A program made the position numbers and the translations under genes. Shown here piece after piece: positions 51,422 to 59,852 of a stretch of 64,000 nt of DNA. Each line of letters begins with the position of its first letter. The stretch's first letter is position 1. The notes below the pieces were generated by a model, which saw only the letters and a list, made by a program, of their open reading frames with translations, did not search any database and was not told the DNA's origin. The DNA is taken from the NCBI RefSeq assembly GCF_001427875.1, contig NZ_LMHK01000002.1, forward strand, positions 1,051,436-1,115,435, written 5' to 3'. Origin of the DNA: Devosia sp. Root685. GTDB lineage: Bacteria > Pseudomonadota > Alphaproteobacteria > Rhizobiales > Devosiaceae.

Positions 51422-52614
51422 GAGCGCTCGGCCTTTCCCGGGTGGGTGGCAAGGAAGGCAAGACTTGCCGCGATTGCGAGCAACACCGCGCACAGAATGA
51501 ATGGGCCGCGCCAGCCACTCGTATCGAACAGCAGCCCGCCGCCGAACGCGCCGGCAGTGATGGCGAACTGAATCAGCGCCACCTGCAGACCGCCGCCGGC
51601 CTCGAGGTCATGTGGAATGATGCGCGTCATCCAGGTGCCCCAGCCAACGGGGATAGGGTTCGAAAAGAAGCCCCAGAGAACCATCAGGGCGGCGACTGCG
51701 ACCGGGATGGAGCCGAAGGCAATGAGGGTCAGCGACAGGACTGCCAACGCAGTTGGCAATACGATCAGCATGGCACGGAGATGCTTGCGGAGGACAAAGC
51801 CCGACGCGGTCGTGCCAGCAAGGCCCGCCAGCCCCAGACCCAGCAGCACCAGCGACAGGCCATTCACGTCGAGGCCGGTAGCGCCTTCGAGATAGGGCCG
51901 GAAATAGGTCGATGCCGCGAACTGCCCCATGAAGGCAAGGGTCGTGGCAGCCATGCCGATGGCAAAGACACGGTTACCCAGCAACGCGAACATGGTGCCG
52001 ACGGAAACGTCATGGGTTGGTGGCAGCTTGGGCAAGACAAGCAACTGCCAGACGATACCGGCGAGGCCGATAGGCACGACGATAAAGAAGGCGCCACGCC
52101 AGCCGATCAATCCACCGAGGAAACTGCCCAGAGGGGCCGCAATCACCGAGGCCAGCGCCGTCCCGCCTTGCAGCATCGCCAATGCCTTGGGCAGGTCGGC
52201 CCCGCTCGTCATCCGCGCGACAATGGCGGTGGACAGAGACCAGAAGCCGCCGATCGAGACCCCGACGAGCGCCCGGCCAGCCATGAAAATCAGGTAGTTG
52301 GGAGCAAAGGTGACGGCAATGCCGGAGACGATCAGGACCATAGTGTAGAGGATGACGGCCGCACGCCTATCCCAGCGCGACAGCAAGGCGTTGCCAAAAA
52401 GGCTCGTTACCACGGCAAAGAGCCCCGAAACCGCGATAGCCTGGCCAGCCTGACCTTCGGTGATGCCCAGGTCGGCGGCAATCGGGGTCAGCAGGCTAAC
52501 CGGCATGAACTCCGAGGCGATCAGCACGAAGGTCATCAGGGAAAGGCAGGCGACGCCCAGCCATGGCGTGCTGACGTTAAAGGAACTGGGTCTGGCGATT
52601 TGCTCTGTGGTCAT
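51418..52614 (-). CDS. MFS exporter, DHA1 family (AraJ/NepI-like)
   Basis: This 398-residue, 12-helix major facilitator has the early motif LIASEFMPVSLLTPIAADL and motif A near LFGNALLSRWDRR. These features are typical of DHA1 efflux proteins such as sugar or nucleoside exporters. It is the first gene of the operon with the cyclophilin-like and cupin genes and is divergent from the LysR gene. The substrate is unknown. Confidence 0.9.
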   Translation of the reverse strand: MTTEQIARPSSFNVSTPWLGVACLSLMTFVLIASEFMPVSLLTPIAADLGITEGQAGQAIAVSGLFAVVTSLFGNALLSRWDRRAAVILYTMVLIVSGIAVTFAPNYLIFMAGRALVGVSIGGFWSLSTAIVARMTSGADLPKALAMLQGGTALASVIAAPLGSFLGGLIGWRGAFFIVVPIGLAGIVWQLLVLPKLPPTHDVSVGTMFALLGNRVFAIGMAATTLAFMGQFAASTYFRPYLEGATGLDVNGLSLVLLGLGLAGLAGTTASGFVLRKHLRAMLIVLPTALAVLSLTLIAFGSIPVAVAALMVLWGFFSNPIPVGWGTWMTRIIPHDLEAGGGLQVALIQFAITAGAFGGGLLFDTSGWRGPFILCAVLLAIAASLAFLATHPGKAERS

Positions 52615-52708
52615 GGCCGCACACTATGCCGGTCTTTTCATATTGATTAGCCGGTCAAATCCGCATGTGCTTATATCGCCAGCCGATAAATAACGAGGAT
52701 GTCGAGCG

Positions 52709-53602
52709 ATGCAACGACGTGAACTGAACGACCTGCTGTGGTTCATCGCCGTTGCCGAAGAGCGCAGCTTTACGAGAGCCGCGGCAAAGCTTGGCACCTC
52801 TCAATCAACACTCAGTCACACCATCAAGCAATTGGAGCAGCGCCTTGGCTTGCGGCTTCTTACCCGCACGACAAGAAGCGTTTCGCCAACCGAGGCGGGC
52901 GAGCGCCTGCTTTCCTCAATGGCGCCGCGCATTGCCGATATAGAGCAGGACATTGCCGGCCTGATGGCCCTGCGCGAAAAGCCTTCCGGCCTTGTGCGGA
53001 TCACCATTTCCGACCACGCCTATGACTGGCTCGTATGGCCCAAGCTGCGGCCGGTGCTTGCCGACTATCCCGATATCCACCTGGAGTTCAGCATCGACAA
53101 CGGCCTGCGCAATATCGTCGAGAAGCGGTTCGATGCCGGTGTCAGGCTCGGGGAAAGCCTGGAAAAAGACATGGTGGCTGTGCGTATCGGGCCAGACTGG
53201 CGTCTTGTCGCCGTCGCTTCCCCCACCTATCTGGCGCAGCGCGGCATACCGGAATCTCCGCAGGATCTCGTGCACCACAACTGCATGAACCATCGGCAGG
53301 GACGCAGTGGCGGGCTCTACGCATGGGAGTTTGCCAAGGACGGTCGCGAATTGCGTGTGCGGGTGGAGGGGCAATTGACGTTCAATTCGAGCCTGCCCAT
53401 GGTCGAAGCGGCCGTCGCTGGGCACGGCATCGCCTATGTGCCGGACGATATAGTCACGGAGCATCTGTCCCAGGGCGTTCTTGTCCAGGTGCTCAACGGG
53501 TGGTCACGCTCGTTCCCCGGCTATCACCTGTCATACCCAAGCCGCCGTCAGCTTTCCCCAGCAATGTCGGTCGTCGTAGCCGCACTGCGGCACCACCAAT
53601 AA
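52709..53602 (+). CDS. LysR-family transcriptional regulator
   Basis: This 297-residue regulator has an N-terminal winged helix (RSFTRAAAKLGTSQSTLSHT) and a type-2 periplasmic-binding-like effector domain. It is divergent from the MFS exporter operon across 94 bases, the classical LysR arrangement, and probably activates that operon in response to an aromatic or aldehyde-like effector. The effector is unknown. Confidence 0.93.
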   Translation: MQRRELNDLLWFIAVAEERSFTRAAAKLGTSQSTLSHTIKQLEQRLGLRLLTRTTRSVSPTEAGERLLSSMAPRIADIEQDIAGLMALREKPSGLVRITISDHAYDWLVWPKLRPVLADYPDIHLEFSIDNGLRNIVEKRFDAGVRLGESLEKDMVAVRIGPDWRLVAVASPTYLAQRGIPESPQDLVHHNCMNHRQGRSGGLYAWEFAKDGRELRVRVEGQLTFNSSLPMVEAAVAGHGIAYVPDDIVTEHLSQGVLVQVLNGWSRSFPGYHLSYPSRRQLSPAMSVVVAALRHHQ

Positions 53603-53782
53603 GTCTTCCGCCCGAGGCGGGAGGACTGTGCCGGCTGAAATCGAGATCGCGACAGGCCGCGCCCGGTGGTTCGAAACGAAGGCTGCTCGCCGGCCGCGCC
53701 AAGCTGACTGGCCGTGTCAGGTCGATGTCAGGCGCCCCATGTTACGGTCCCGCATCGACGCTAGAACGCAAGGAAAGCTACC

Positions 53783-54046
53783 ATGATCAAGCCAGCAACC
53801 GCGGCCCTCGCCATCGCCCTTTTCGCGACGTCGGGCGTCTACGCCGATCCCGCGACCAACAATGGGGGCGGCAAACGCTATGAACTGGTGGACGGCACAA
53901 GCTTCAACAATGCCGGCGCCATGTTCCAGCACCTACGGGACCGGGACAATGGCTACGCCTCCGGAAACCCTAAGGGTATCGTTGAGGCCTATCCCGAAGA
54001 GTTCGAGAATGTCGGTGACCTCATCCACGACAAGCGCGTGGACTGA
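53783..54046 (+). CDS. Small secreted protein of unknown function
   Basis: This 87-residue protein has a clear signal peptide (MIKPATAALAIALFATSGVY, cleavage after YA near residue 21). The mature part of about 66 residues is hydrophilic and acidic (GGGKRYELVDGTSFNN, FENVGDLIHDKRVD) and has no cysteines. An AAGGAAAG site precedes the ATG. I do not recognise the family. Confidence 0.7.
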   Translation: MIKPATAALAIALFATSGVYADPATNNGGGKRYELVDGTSFNNAGAMFQHLRDRDNGYASGNPKGIVEAYPEEFENVGDLIHDKRVD

Positions 54047-54109
54047 TGCTCCGGGGGGCGGCTGCGCCGCCGCCCTCGCCTCCTAGACCCAGAAATTGCG
54101 AGACTGCCT

Positions 54110-54757
54110 ATGCCCGGATCGCGGCTCCGCTACAGATTGCATGAAGCAATCGGCAAACCCGGGGACTGGTCTTTGAGCTGGTCGCTGGCGGATGACGTCA
54201 CCTTTGGCACGTGCTGCGGCTTTTGTGGTCAGGAACGGCAACGCGTGACCTATGAGGTAGAGCGCGATGCGCAGAGCCTCTGGATCTGCCAGCGATGCGT
54301 CGGGCGATATGATCTTGGCGGCGCGATCGATGGCGTCAGGCTCAATCCGCAAGCGATACGAGCCCAGTTGCATGGATTGACGGCGCGCCTGAAGCAGCAA
54401 ACCTGCCGGGACGTGATCAGCCAGTGTCTGGGCGCAACCGACGATCCCACCATCTTGGAAGTTGCACTCCACTTTGACCGCAATCTCCAATTATCGCCCT
54501 CGTATGCTGCCAGCCTCTTTTCGGTGATGATGACGCTGCCCAAGCCGATCGATCGGCGTATTTTCGAAATCCAGACGCGCAGCAAGGCTCATCAAAGTGA
54601 ATTCGGAGAGCTGGACCATGCCTCCCGATCCCTCGTCTGGCTGGCGCTGACCCCACAGCAGCAACGCCGCCTGACCGGCTTGGGCTTTGCGCCTAGGATG
54701 CGGGCCAGGATCGCCGCGAACCGATCGAGCAACGGTCAGATTTCCGTAACGATCTGA
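54110..54757 (+). CDS. Hypothetical protein with N-terminal zinc-ribbon-like cysteines
   Basis: This 215-residue protein has CCGFCGQE and, 30 residues on, ICQRCVGR, which together look like a treble-clef or zinc-ribbon site (CxxC...CxxC). The rest is predicted mostly helical, without a membrane segment. It stands alone before a strong bidirectional terminator. No function can be assigned; RNA or DNA binding would be a guess from the cysteines only. Confidence 0.6.
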   Translation: MPGSRLRYRLHEAIGKPGDWSLSWSLADDVTFGTCCGFCGQERQRVTYEVERDAQSLWICQRCVGRYDLGGAIDGVRLNPQAIRAQLHGLTARLKQQTCRDVISQCLGATDDPTILEVALHFDRNLQLSPSYAASLFSVMMTLPKPIDRRIFEIQTRSKAHQSEFGELDHASRSLVWLALTPQQQRRLTGLGFAPRMRARIAANRSSNGQISVTI

Positions 54758-54783
54758 TTTTTCTGCCGGCATGACATCGAGAC

Positions 54784-54811
54784 AAAAGGGGCGGCCGGAG
54801 CCGCCCCTTTT
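54784..54811. terminator. Bidirectional rho-independent terminator
   Basis: Arms AAAAGGGGCGGC and GCCGCCCCTTTT (12 bp) enclose a CGGA loop, giving a GC stem with T-runs in both directions. It separates the convergent genes at 54110 (plus) and 54816 (minus). Confidence 0.9.
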
Positions 54812-54815
54812 TCGC

Positions 54816-56276
54816 TTACTGGGCCTCGGGAGGACATTTCCCATCCACCCGTACTTCCGGTGGGCAGGGGAGTTCATCGCCGGGCTGCGCCTCGGGCGCA
54901 GCGGGCGCCGCTTCGGCCGGTGGAGCCGCCTCGACCGGGGCCGCCTGCTCGGCAGGCGCCGCTTCTTCAGCCGGCGCCGACTGTTCGGCGGGCGCTGCTT
55001 CCGGAGCGGGCGCCGGCTGTTCGACAGGTGCGGCTTCCGGAGCGGGTTGCTCGCTCGCCTCGGCAGGAGCGGCAGGCTCCGCGGGCGCCGCAGGCTCCTG
55101 CTGTTCGGCCGGAGCTACAGGCTCTGTTGCAGGCGGCTGCTCCTCGGTCACCGGACACTTGCCATCGACCACGGATTCCGGCGGGCAAGGCGGTTTTTCG
55201 GCGGCGGGTTGCTCATCCGTTGCTGCCGGTTGCTCAGCATCGGCCGGTTGGGCTTCCGCCGCCGGGGGCGCGGGCTCGACGGCTGGAGCCGCAGCGTCAG
55301 GGGCAGCGGGCGCCGCTTCGATTTCGCCTGCTGGCGCAGCGGGCTGTTCCTCCGCTGGAGCGGCTGGCTGCGCTTCAACCTCGGCCTCTCCCTCTGCCGC
55401 TATTTCTGCGGTAGCACCGGCCGTACCACCGGCCGCTTCGATCGCCTCGGGCGCCTGGTCTTCCTCAACCGCTTCAGGCGGCGCCGCTTCGGCTTCAGGC
55501 ACAGCGACGTCCTGGTCGAAGACGGCGATGGTCTGGGCCTCAACCGCTATCGACTGGTCCGCCGGACTGGCGGCTTCCTGCGGCTGGTAGACGATCACCT
55601 GCTGGTTGATCGTCTGCTCGATATAGGTGACGTCGATGACATTGTTGACGACGACATCGCCTTCGACCACGACCGGCCCCAGGAACTGGGTCTGGGCATA
55701 ATAGTCCGGCTGCTCGCTGCCGATAACGATGCTGACGGCAAGGTCGGGTTCAATGAAGCGCTCGGTGGGCACGAAGACCCAATAGCCTTCCGGCAGGTCG
55801 CGTTCGCGGATGACGACACTGACCGCATAGCCGTCCTCTTCCGGCGGCAAGGGCGCCCAGCCGACGACATCGTCGCTGCGGCGCCAGCTCACCCAGGCCG
55901 GGGCCCATTTGGCACCCGGAACCCAGCACCAGCCGAGCTCGCGATCTGGGAACCAGCGGCCATAGTGATAGGTCGCCCAGGCGAAGGGTTCGTCCGAGGC
56001 GAAATACCAGCCGCGTCCCTCGACATAGAGCCAGCGGCCCTGGGTATAGGGGCGCCAACTGGCATCGACGCCTGTTGGACAGAAGACATATTGGTAGCGG
56101 GCATGGCGCACCCAGACGCCATGGGGCTGCAATTGATCGAAGAACAGCTGAAAACTGACATTGGCCGACTGCGCCTGCGCGGCGCTAGCGCCAAAGGGTA
56201 GGCTGGGCGAGAGAGTGACAACGGGAAGGCTCAAGACAGCCAGCGCAACGCCGGCAAGAAGACGCGATCTCAACAT
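54816..56276 (-). CDS. Exported DUF6600-type protein with long Pro/Ala/Glu-rich tail
   Basis: This 486-residue protein has a signal peptide (cleavage after AQA near residue 36). A tryptophan-rich globular part follows (about 40-230; WRPYTQGRWLYVEGRGWYF, YGRWFPDRELGWCWVPGAKW), characteristic of DUF6600. The second half is a low-complexity tail of proline, alanine and glutamate, with two copies of a CPPExxVDGKCP unit, one in the tail and one at the C-terminus. ATG 56276 has GAGG upstream. The tail could span or bind peptidoglycan or the periplasm, and the paired cysteines may form disulfides; this is inference. Confidence 0.8.
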   Translation of the reverse strand: MLRSRLLAGVALAVLSLPVVTLSPSLPFGASAAQAQSANVSFQLFFDQLQPHGVWVRHARYQYVFCPTGVDASWRPYTQGRWLYVEGRGWYFASDEPFAWATYHYGRWFPDRELGWCWVPGAKWAPAWVSWRRSDDVVGWAPLPPEEDGYAVSVVIRERDLPEGYWVFVPTERFIEPDLAVSIVIGSEQPDYYAQTQFLGPVVVEGDVVVNNVIDVTYIEQTINQQVIVYQPQEAASPADQSIAVEAQTIAVFDQDVAVPEAEAAPPEAVEEDQAPEAIEAAGGTAGATAEIAAEGEAEVEAQPAAPAEEQPAAPAGEIEAAPAAPDAAAPAVEPAPPAAEAQPADAEQPAATDEQPAAEKPPCPPESVVDGKCPVTEEQPPATEPVAPAEQQEPAAPAEPAAPAEASEQPAPEAAPVEQPAPAPEAAPAEQSAPAEEAAPAEQAAPVEAAPPAEAAPAAPEAQPGDELPCPPEVRVDGKCPPEAQ

Positions 56277-56301
56277 GATCGTCCTCATGAGTTGGGGCCA
56301 G

Positions 56302-56331
56302 AAAAAAGGCAGCCATCCCGAGATGGCCGCC
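56302..56331 (-). terminator. Rho-independent terminator after the DUF1236 gene
   Basis: On the minus strand a 10-bp stem (GGCGGCCATC with GATGGCTGCC, one G-U pair) with a TCGG loop is followed by TTTTTT. It ends seven bases after the DUF1236 stop codon and so separates that gene from the DUF6600 gene. Confidence 0.85.
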
Positions 56332-56338
56332 TGGCGGA

Positions 56339-56785
56339 TCAGTTGGCCTTCACAGCCACAACGGTGCCCGGCGAGTAGACGACGGTGCGATCGGTCATGT
56401 TGACGAAATAGGCGCGGTCATTGGTGTAGAAATAACCGTGTGCGCTATCGCCTTCGATCACATGCAGTTCGACTGCCTCGGGAACGACATAGCCAACCTG
56501 GATATCGCCATCGATCACGACCGGATCGGTCGGATTGAGGCGCACATAGTCCACCGAGGAGGCTTCGACGCCACCGGCCGCGCCGATGGTCGCGCCCGTA
56601 AAGCCGCCGATCGCGGCGCCCAAGGGTCCAAAAATGAGGCCGCCAACCACGGCGCCGGTGACACCACCGGCAGCGCCGCCCACAGCAGCATTGGCTTCAG
56701 TGTCACTCTTGATGATCTGCGCCTGCGCAATGGCGGGCATGCCAAGCAGAGCAACGGCAATGGCGCTAAATATGATCTTCTTCAT
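56339..56785 (-). CDS. Exported DUF1236-like protein with glycine zipper
   Basis: This 148-residue protein has a signal peptide (MKKIIFSAIAVALLGMPAIA, cleavage after AQA). A glycine-zipper segment (about residues 33-75; GGVTGAVVGGLIFGPLGAAI) can insert in or tether to membranes. The C-terminal DUF1236-like domain contains GYVVPEAVELH and VVYSPGTVVAV. GAGGATAGA precedes ATG 56785. The role is probably in the envelope. It has its own terminator and an OmpR-type box in its promoter region. Confidence 0.8.
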   Translation of the reverse strand: MKKIIFSAIAVALLGMPAIAQAQIIKSDTEANAAVGGAAGGVTGAVVGGLIFGPLGAAIGGFTGATIGAAGGVEASSVDYVRLNPTDPVVIDGDIQVGYVVPEAVELHVIEGDSAHGYFYTNDRAYFVNMTDRTVVYSPGTVVAVKAN

Positions 56786-56890
56786 TCTATCCTCACTCAA
56801 ATGCTGTAGATGCGAATAGAAATCTTTTATTATTTCATTGGTTCCAATAAGTGATCAAATCATCCGAAGTTGCAACAATATTACGACTGA

Positions 56891-56908
56891 TGTAATCTTT
56901 CTGTAATG
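56891..56908. promoter_or_regulatory. Predicted OmpR/PhoP-type box (copy 1)
   Basis: TGTAATCTTTCTGTAATG contains two TGTAAT hexamers 11 bases apart, the helical-turn spacing bound by tandem OmpR-family regulators. It lies between the DUF1236 gene (minus) and the small membrane protein gene (plus). Fourteen of 18 bases match the site upstream of the PepSY-kinase operon at 59657. Confidence 0.55.
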
Positions 56909-56978
56909 AAATATATTCATCTATATTTGGAACTGACGGCTTCTCCCGATCTTGTCTTGCAAAGAGATGGAGGTTGTC

Positions 56979-57122
56979 ATGCTCGCGCTTCTTGCCATAG
57001 CCAGTTCGGTTATCGCGGCCCTCGTCGTTGGTCTTTATCTCAGCATTTCGATGGGCGAGGACGAGGCGCCCGCCCTCGGCGACGAGGCGTCTGACTGGTC
57101 CTCAGCGCCGGGCGAGCGGTAG
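56979..57122 (+). CDS. Small single-pass membrane protein, 47 residues
   Basis: The frame encodes MLALLAIASSVIAALVVGLY as a membrane helix, followed by an acidic tail with MGEDEAPALGDEA. GGAGG lies five bases before the ATG. An in-frame ATG four codons upstream has no site. The stop overlaps the end of the convergent kinase gene by 21 bases. It might be a small regulator of the adjacent membrane kinase, but nothing beyond location supports that. Confidence 0.55.
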   Translation: MLALLAIASSVIAALVVGLYLSISMGEDEAPALGDEASDWSSAPGER

Positions 57123-58439
57123 CCGCATTTCTACCGTGAGGCCTCCGCGCGGCGCCTGCATATAGGCAATGGTGCCGCCGTTGAGCTCGAGGATCTCGGT
57201 AGCGATGGCGAGCCCCAGCCCTGTGCCGGGCACTTTTTCGTCAAGGCGTGCCCCACGACGGCCCAGCTTTTCCATCTTCTTATCCGCTATGCCCGGTCCG
57301 TTATCGGTGATCGTGAGCACGGCCATCTCTGCCTGCCGCGATATCTGCACCACAACCGAGCTCTTCGCCCATTTGGATGCGTTTTCGAGGGTCACCCCCA
57401 CCAGTTCCATCAGATCCTGACGGTGAATATCGACATGAATGTCGTCGCCCAGTTCGGCGAGCCAGTGCAGCCGCTCCCCCCGCTCGGTTTTCCGCAACAC
57501 GGTTACGGTGCGCAGGATCGCGGTATTGAGCGAACTGCTCTCCCGATGCTCGCCCGAGCGCGTGCGGAGCGAGGCCAACCGCATCTGGTAGTCCACCCGG
57601 CTCGACATCTCGAGGGCCAGCTCGTCGAGGGAACTGGCTTCCATTTCCTCCCCGCGATCACGCAACCGCATGGCGATGCCATGTAGGGCCGCCAGCGGCG
57701 TCTTGAGACCATGGGCGAGGTCCGAGGCTCGGCGCCGCCCGCGCTGGGCCAGCACCTCGCGCTCGGATAAAAGCCCGTTGACCTCATCGACCAGCGGTTC
57801 GATCTCGGCCGGAAAATCCCCCTCAAGCCGCTCGACCTCTCCCCGGCGCACATCATCGACAGCATTGCGCAGGCGATTGAGCGGCAGGAGCACCAGGCGC
57901 AATTGCGCCCAGGCTGCCGCCACGATGGCAATGGCGAGAAGGCTGAAGAGCCGCGCTATGTCCCAGCCATATTGGATACCGGCCTGATGGATTCGGTCGT
58001 GATCCTCGCCGACGCTAACGCGAAAACGCCGCGTGCCGATCTCCACCGTCCGGCTGACAAGGATCAGGTGCAACCCATTCCCATTCACCCAGTGGAAAGC
58101 CTCCCCATCAGTAACGCTACCGGTCGGCAGTTCCTGGTCGAAGAGTGAGCGCGACCGCGCTATGCCGCCGGTGTCGAGAGCCTCGATCTGCCAGTAGCGT
58201 CCTCCCAGAGGCGTCTCGTAGCGCGGATCGGGCAGCGGGGCGAGAATGGTAGTAACTGGCTGAGTTGGATCGATCAGCGCCACGAGACGCGTCAACGCAG
58301 CGTCCAGATCGCCACGCACGCTGCGCTCGAGATTGTCGACAAACAGTGTCTGCAGAATGACGCCGGCCAGCACCAGCGAGGCCGCGACCATCAGCAGCGC
58401 CAGCCCCATCAACCGCAGGCCGAGCGAATTGCGCCTCAA
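57102..58439 (-). CDS. Sensor histidine kinase (PhoQ-like)
   Basis: This 445-residue kinase has membrane helices at about residues 10-33 and 163-185, flanking a periplasmic sensor of about 130 residues. It also has a HAMP-like segment, an H-box with H243 (SDLAHGLKTPLA), an N-box (LENASKWAK) and G-boxes (ITDNGPGIA and GTGLGLAIA). The LAHGLKTPL form of the H-box is typical of PhoQ-group kinases. It overlaps the response regulator by four bases. The PepSY-type protein encoded first in this operon may tune its sensor domain. Confidence 0.93.
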   Translation of the reverse strand: MRRNSLGLRLMGLALLMVAASLVLAGVILQTLFVDNLERSVRGDLDAALTRLVALIDPTQPVTTILAPLPDPRYETPLGGRYWQIEALDTGGIARSRSLFDQELPTGSVTDGEAFHWVNGNGLHLILVSRTVEIGTRRFRVSVGEDHDRIHQAGIQYGWDIARLFSLLAIAIVAAAWAQLRLVLLPLNRLRNAVDDVRRGEVERLEGDFPAEIEPLVDEVNGLLSEREVLAQRGRRRASDLAHGLKTPLAALHGIAMRLRDRGEEMEASSLDELALEMSSRVDYQMRLASLRTRSGEHRESSSLNTAILRTVTVLRKTERGERLHWLAELGDDIHVDIHRQDLMELVGVTLENASKWAKSSVVVQISRQAEMAVLTITDNGPGIADKKMEKLGRRGARLDEKVPGTGLGLAIATEILELNGGTIAYMQAPRGGLTVEMRLPLARR

Positions 58440-59098
58440 AAGCCGTCTCCGAGCGTGTAGCCAAAGCCGCGCCGGGTCTTGACGACATCATGTCCCAACC
58501 GCTTGCGCAGCCGCGCCACCAGCACCTCCACGGCATTGGATTCGCGCTCGAAATCCTGGCGATAGATATGTTCGGTGATTTCGAGCTGAGAAACCGTGCG
58601 GCCACGATTGTGCAGCAGATAGGCCATGAGCCGGAATTCTTGCGGCGTCAGGTCCATTGGCAGGCCGTCCTCGGTCACCTGCATGCTGCGCATGTCGAGT
58701 TCATACTTCCCGAAAGGGATGCGCGGCGTCGCTACACCTTTGGACCGCCGGATCAATGCCCGGATACGGGCGACGATTTCGAGAGCATGAAAGGGCTTGA
58801 CCACATAGTCGTCCGCCCCCGCTTCGATGCCTTCCACGCGTTCTTCCCATTGTCCACGCGCGGTCAGGATCAACACCGGCGTTTCAAGACCGCCGCGGCG
58901 CCAACGCTTGAGCACGGTCAGCCCGTCCATTTGCGGCAGGCCGAGATCGAGGATGATGGCATCGAAATCCTCGGTATCGGCGCGATACCAGGCCGTCTCG
59001 CCATCCTGTTCCCAATGCACTTCGAAACCGGAACGGCCCAGGGCCGATTCCAAAACTTCGGCAATGCGTTCGTCGTCCTCGGCGACCAGAACCTTCAT
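58436..59098 (-). CDS. OmpR-family response regulator (PhoP-like)
   Basis: This 220-residue regulator has a receiver with VAEDDER and phospho-acceptor D51 (IILDLGLPQMDG), a conserved lysine in VVKPFHA, and a winged-helix output domain (VEVLVARLRKRLG, then GFGYTLG). It overlaps both neighbours as ATGA. Likely targets are its own operon and the divergent envelope genes at 56785/56979, which share an 18-base direct-repeat box. Confidence 0.94.
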   Translation of the reverse strand: MKVLVAEDDERIAEVLESALGRSGFEVHWEQDGETAWYRADTEDFDAIILDLGLPQMDGLTVLKRWRRGGLETPVLILTARGQWEERVEGIEAGADDYVVKPFHALEIVARIRALIRRSKGVATPRIPFGKYELDMRSMQVTEDGLPMDLTPQEFRLMAYLLHNRGRTVSQLEITEHIYRQDFERESNAVEVLVARLRKRLGHDVVKTRRGFGYTLGDGF

Positions 59099-59634
59099 GG
59101 CTCGCTCCCGATGAAGCGGCCGGATTGGGCATAGTAATATTCCTGCGTCACCCGGCCATTGGGCCGCAGCACCTTGATCGAATAGACAAGGATATTCTGG
59201 ACGTTGAGCAGTTCCGCGTCGATGACCTCGCCCACGGCGCGTTCCTGCAAATCGGGCAGAAGGCTGGCAAGGCTCACCGCTTTCCCCGCGCTCACCGCGT
59301 CCCGGGCATAGTCCTGGGTGTGGTGAATGGTGCCATTCTGGCCGGTCGCCGGGCCGGGCACGCCATGGTTTCCTTGATTGCCCTGACCATTGGAATTACC
59401 GTTATTCTGGCCTTTGCCCTGGCTGCCGGAATTGCCATTGCCGTTTCCCTGGCCGCTGTTCTGGCCGGGTCCGTTTCCATTCCCGTTCCCGTTTCCGTTC
59501 CCACTTCCGTTCTCTTGGCCATTCCCGCTGCTGTTGCCATTCCCCTGACCGCCGCCGTTGCCCTGCCCGCTCTGGGCGAATGCCGGCGAGGTCGCGAGAC
59601 ACAGCAGGGTCAGTATGAGAACGAGGACGCGCAT
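59095..59634 (-). CDS. Exported Gly/Asn-rich protein with C-terminal PepSY-like domain
   Basis: This 179-residue protein has a signal peptide (cleavage after AFA near residue 20), then about 75 residues of near-repeated GN, QGN and GNGN units. The C-terminal region of about 70 residues (LASLLPDLQERAVGEVIDAE, YSIKVLRPNGRVTQEYYYAQ) resembles a PepSY domain. PepSY proteins inhibit proteases or modulate sensor kinases in the periplasm. It overlaps the response regulator and is the first gene of the three-gene operon. Confidence 0.85.
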   Translation of the reverse strand: MRVLVLILTLLCLATSPAFAQSGQGNGGGQGNGNSSGNGQENGSGNGNGNGNGNGPGQNSGQGNGNGNSGSQGKGQNNGNSNGQGNQGNHGVPGPATGQNGTIHHTQDYARDAVSAGKAVSLASLLPDLQERAVGEVIDAELLNVQNILVYSIKVLRPNGRVTQEYYYAQSGRFIGSEP

Positions 59635-59656
59635 GGGTCAGACATACCCCTTTCAA

Positions 59657-59674
59657 CCTGACAGAACGCTTACA
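59657..59674 (-). promoter_or_regulatory. Predicted OmpR/PhoP-type box (copy 2)
   Basis: On the minus strand TGTAAGCGTTCTGTCAGG has TGT-half-sites 11 bases apart and matches 14 of 18 bases of the site at 56891. It ends 22 bases before the start codon of the PepSY-type gene. If the promoter's -10 follows at the usual distance, the leader would be very short. It suggests autoregulation by the PhoP-like regulator. Confidence 0.55.
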
Positions 59675-59852
59675 ACGCCCCTAACGGTTGCGTCATGGCC
59701 GTTGTGCCAGTCTGGCTTGCGGTGATGCACGTCCCATGCAGGTCTGTTGTCATCCCCGTCACCGAAGGCCTGTTCCAGCTCGCGCCGCCCCCAAACAGAC
59801 GACTGCAGCAGCCTTCGGTGACCCTTTTAGGCGACGGTTGCGGGCGGTTCGC
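59675..59852. other. Intergenic region, no gene seen
   Basis: These bases separate the PepSY-operon promoter from the end of murB. They contain no supportable open frame; the sequence AGGCCTTCGGTGA near 59770 and CCTTCGGTGA near 59814 forms a short direct repeat. Confidence 0.3.

Noticed and set aside
55001..55500. Possible tandem DNA repeat or CRISPR-like periodicity
   Set aside because: The periodicity is explained by codons for a proline/alanine/glutamate-rich protein tail. There are no uniform repeats with unique spacers.
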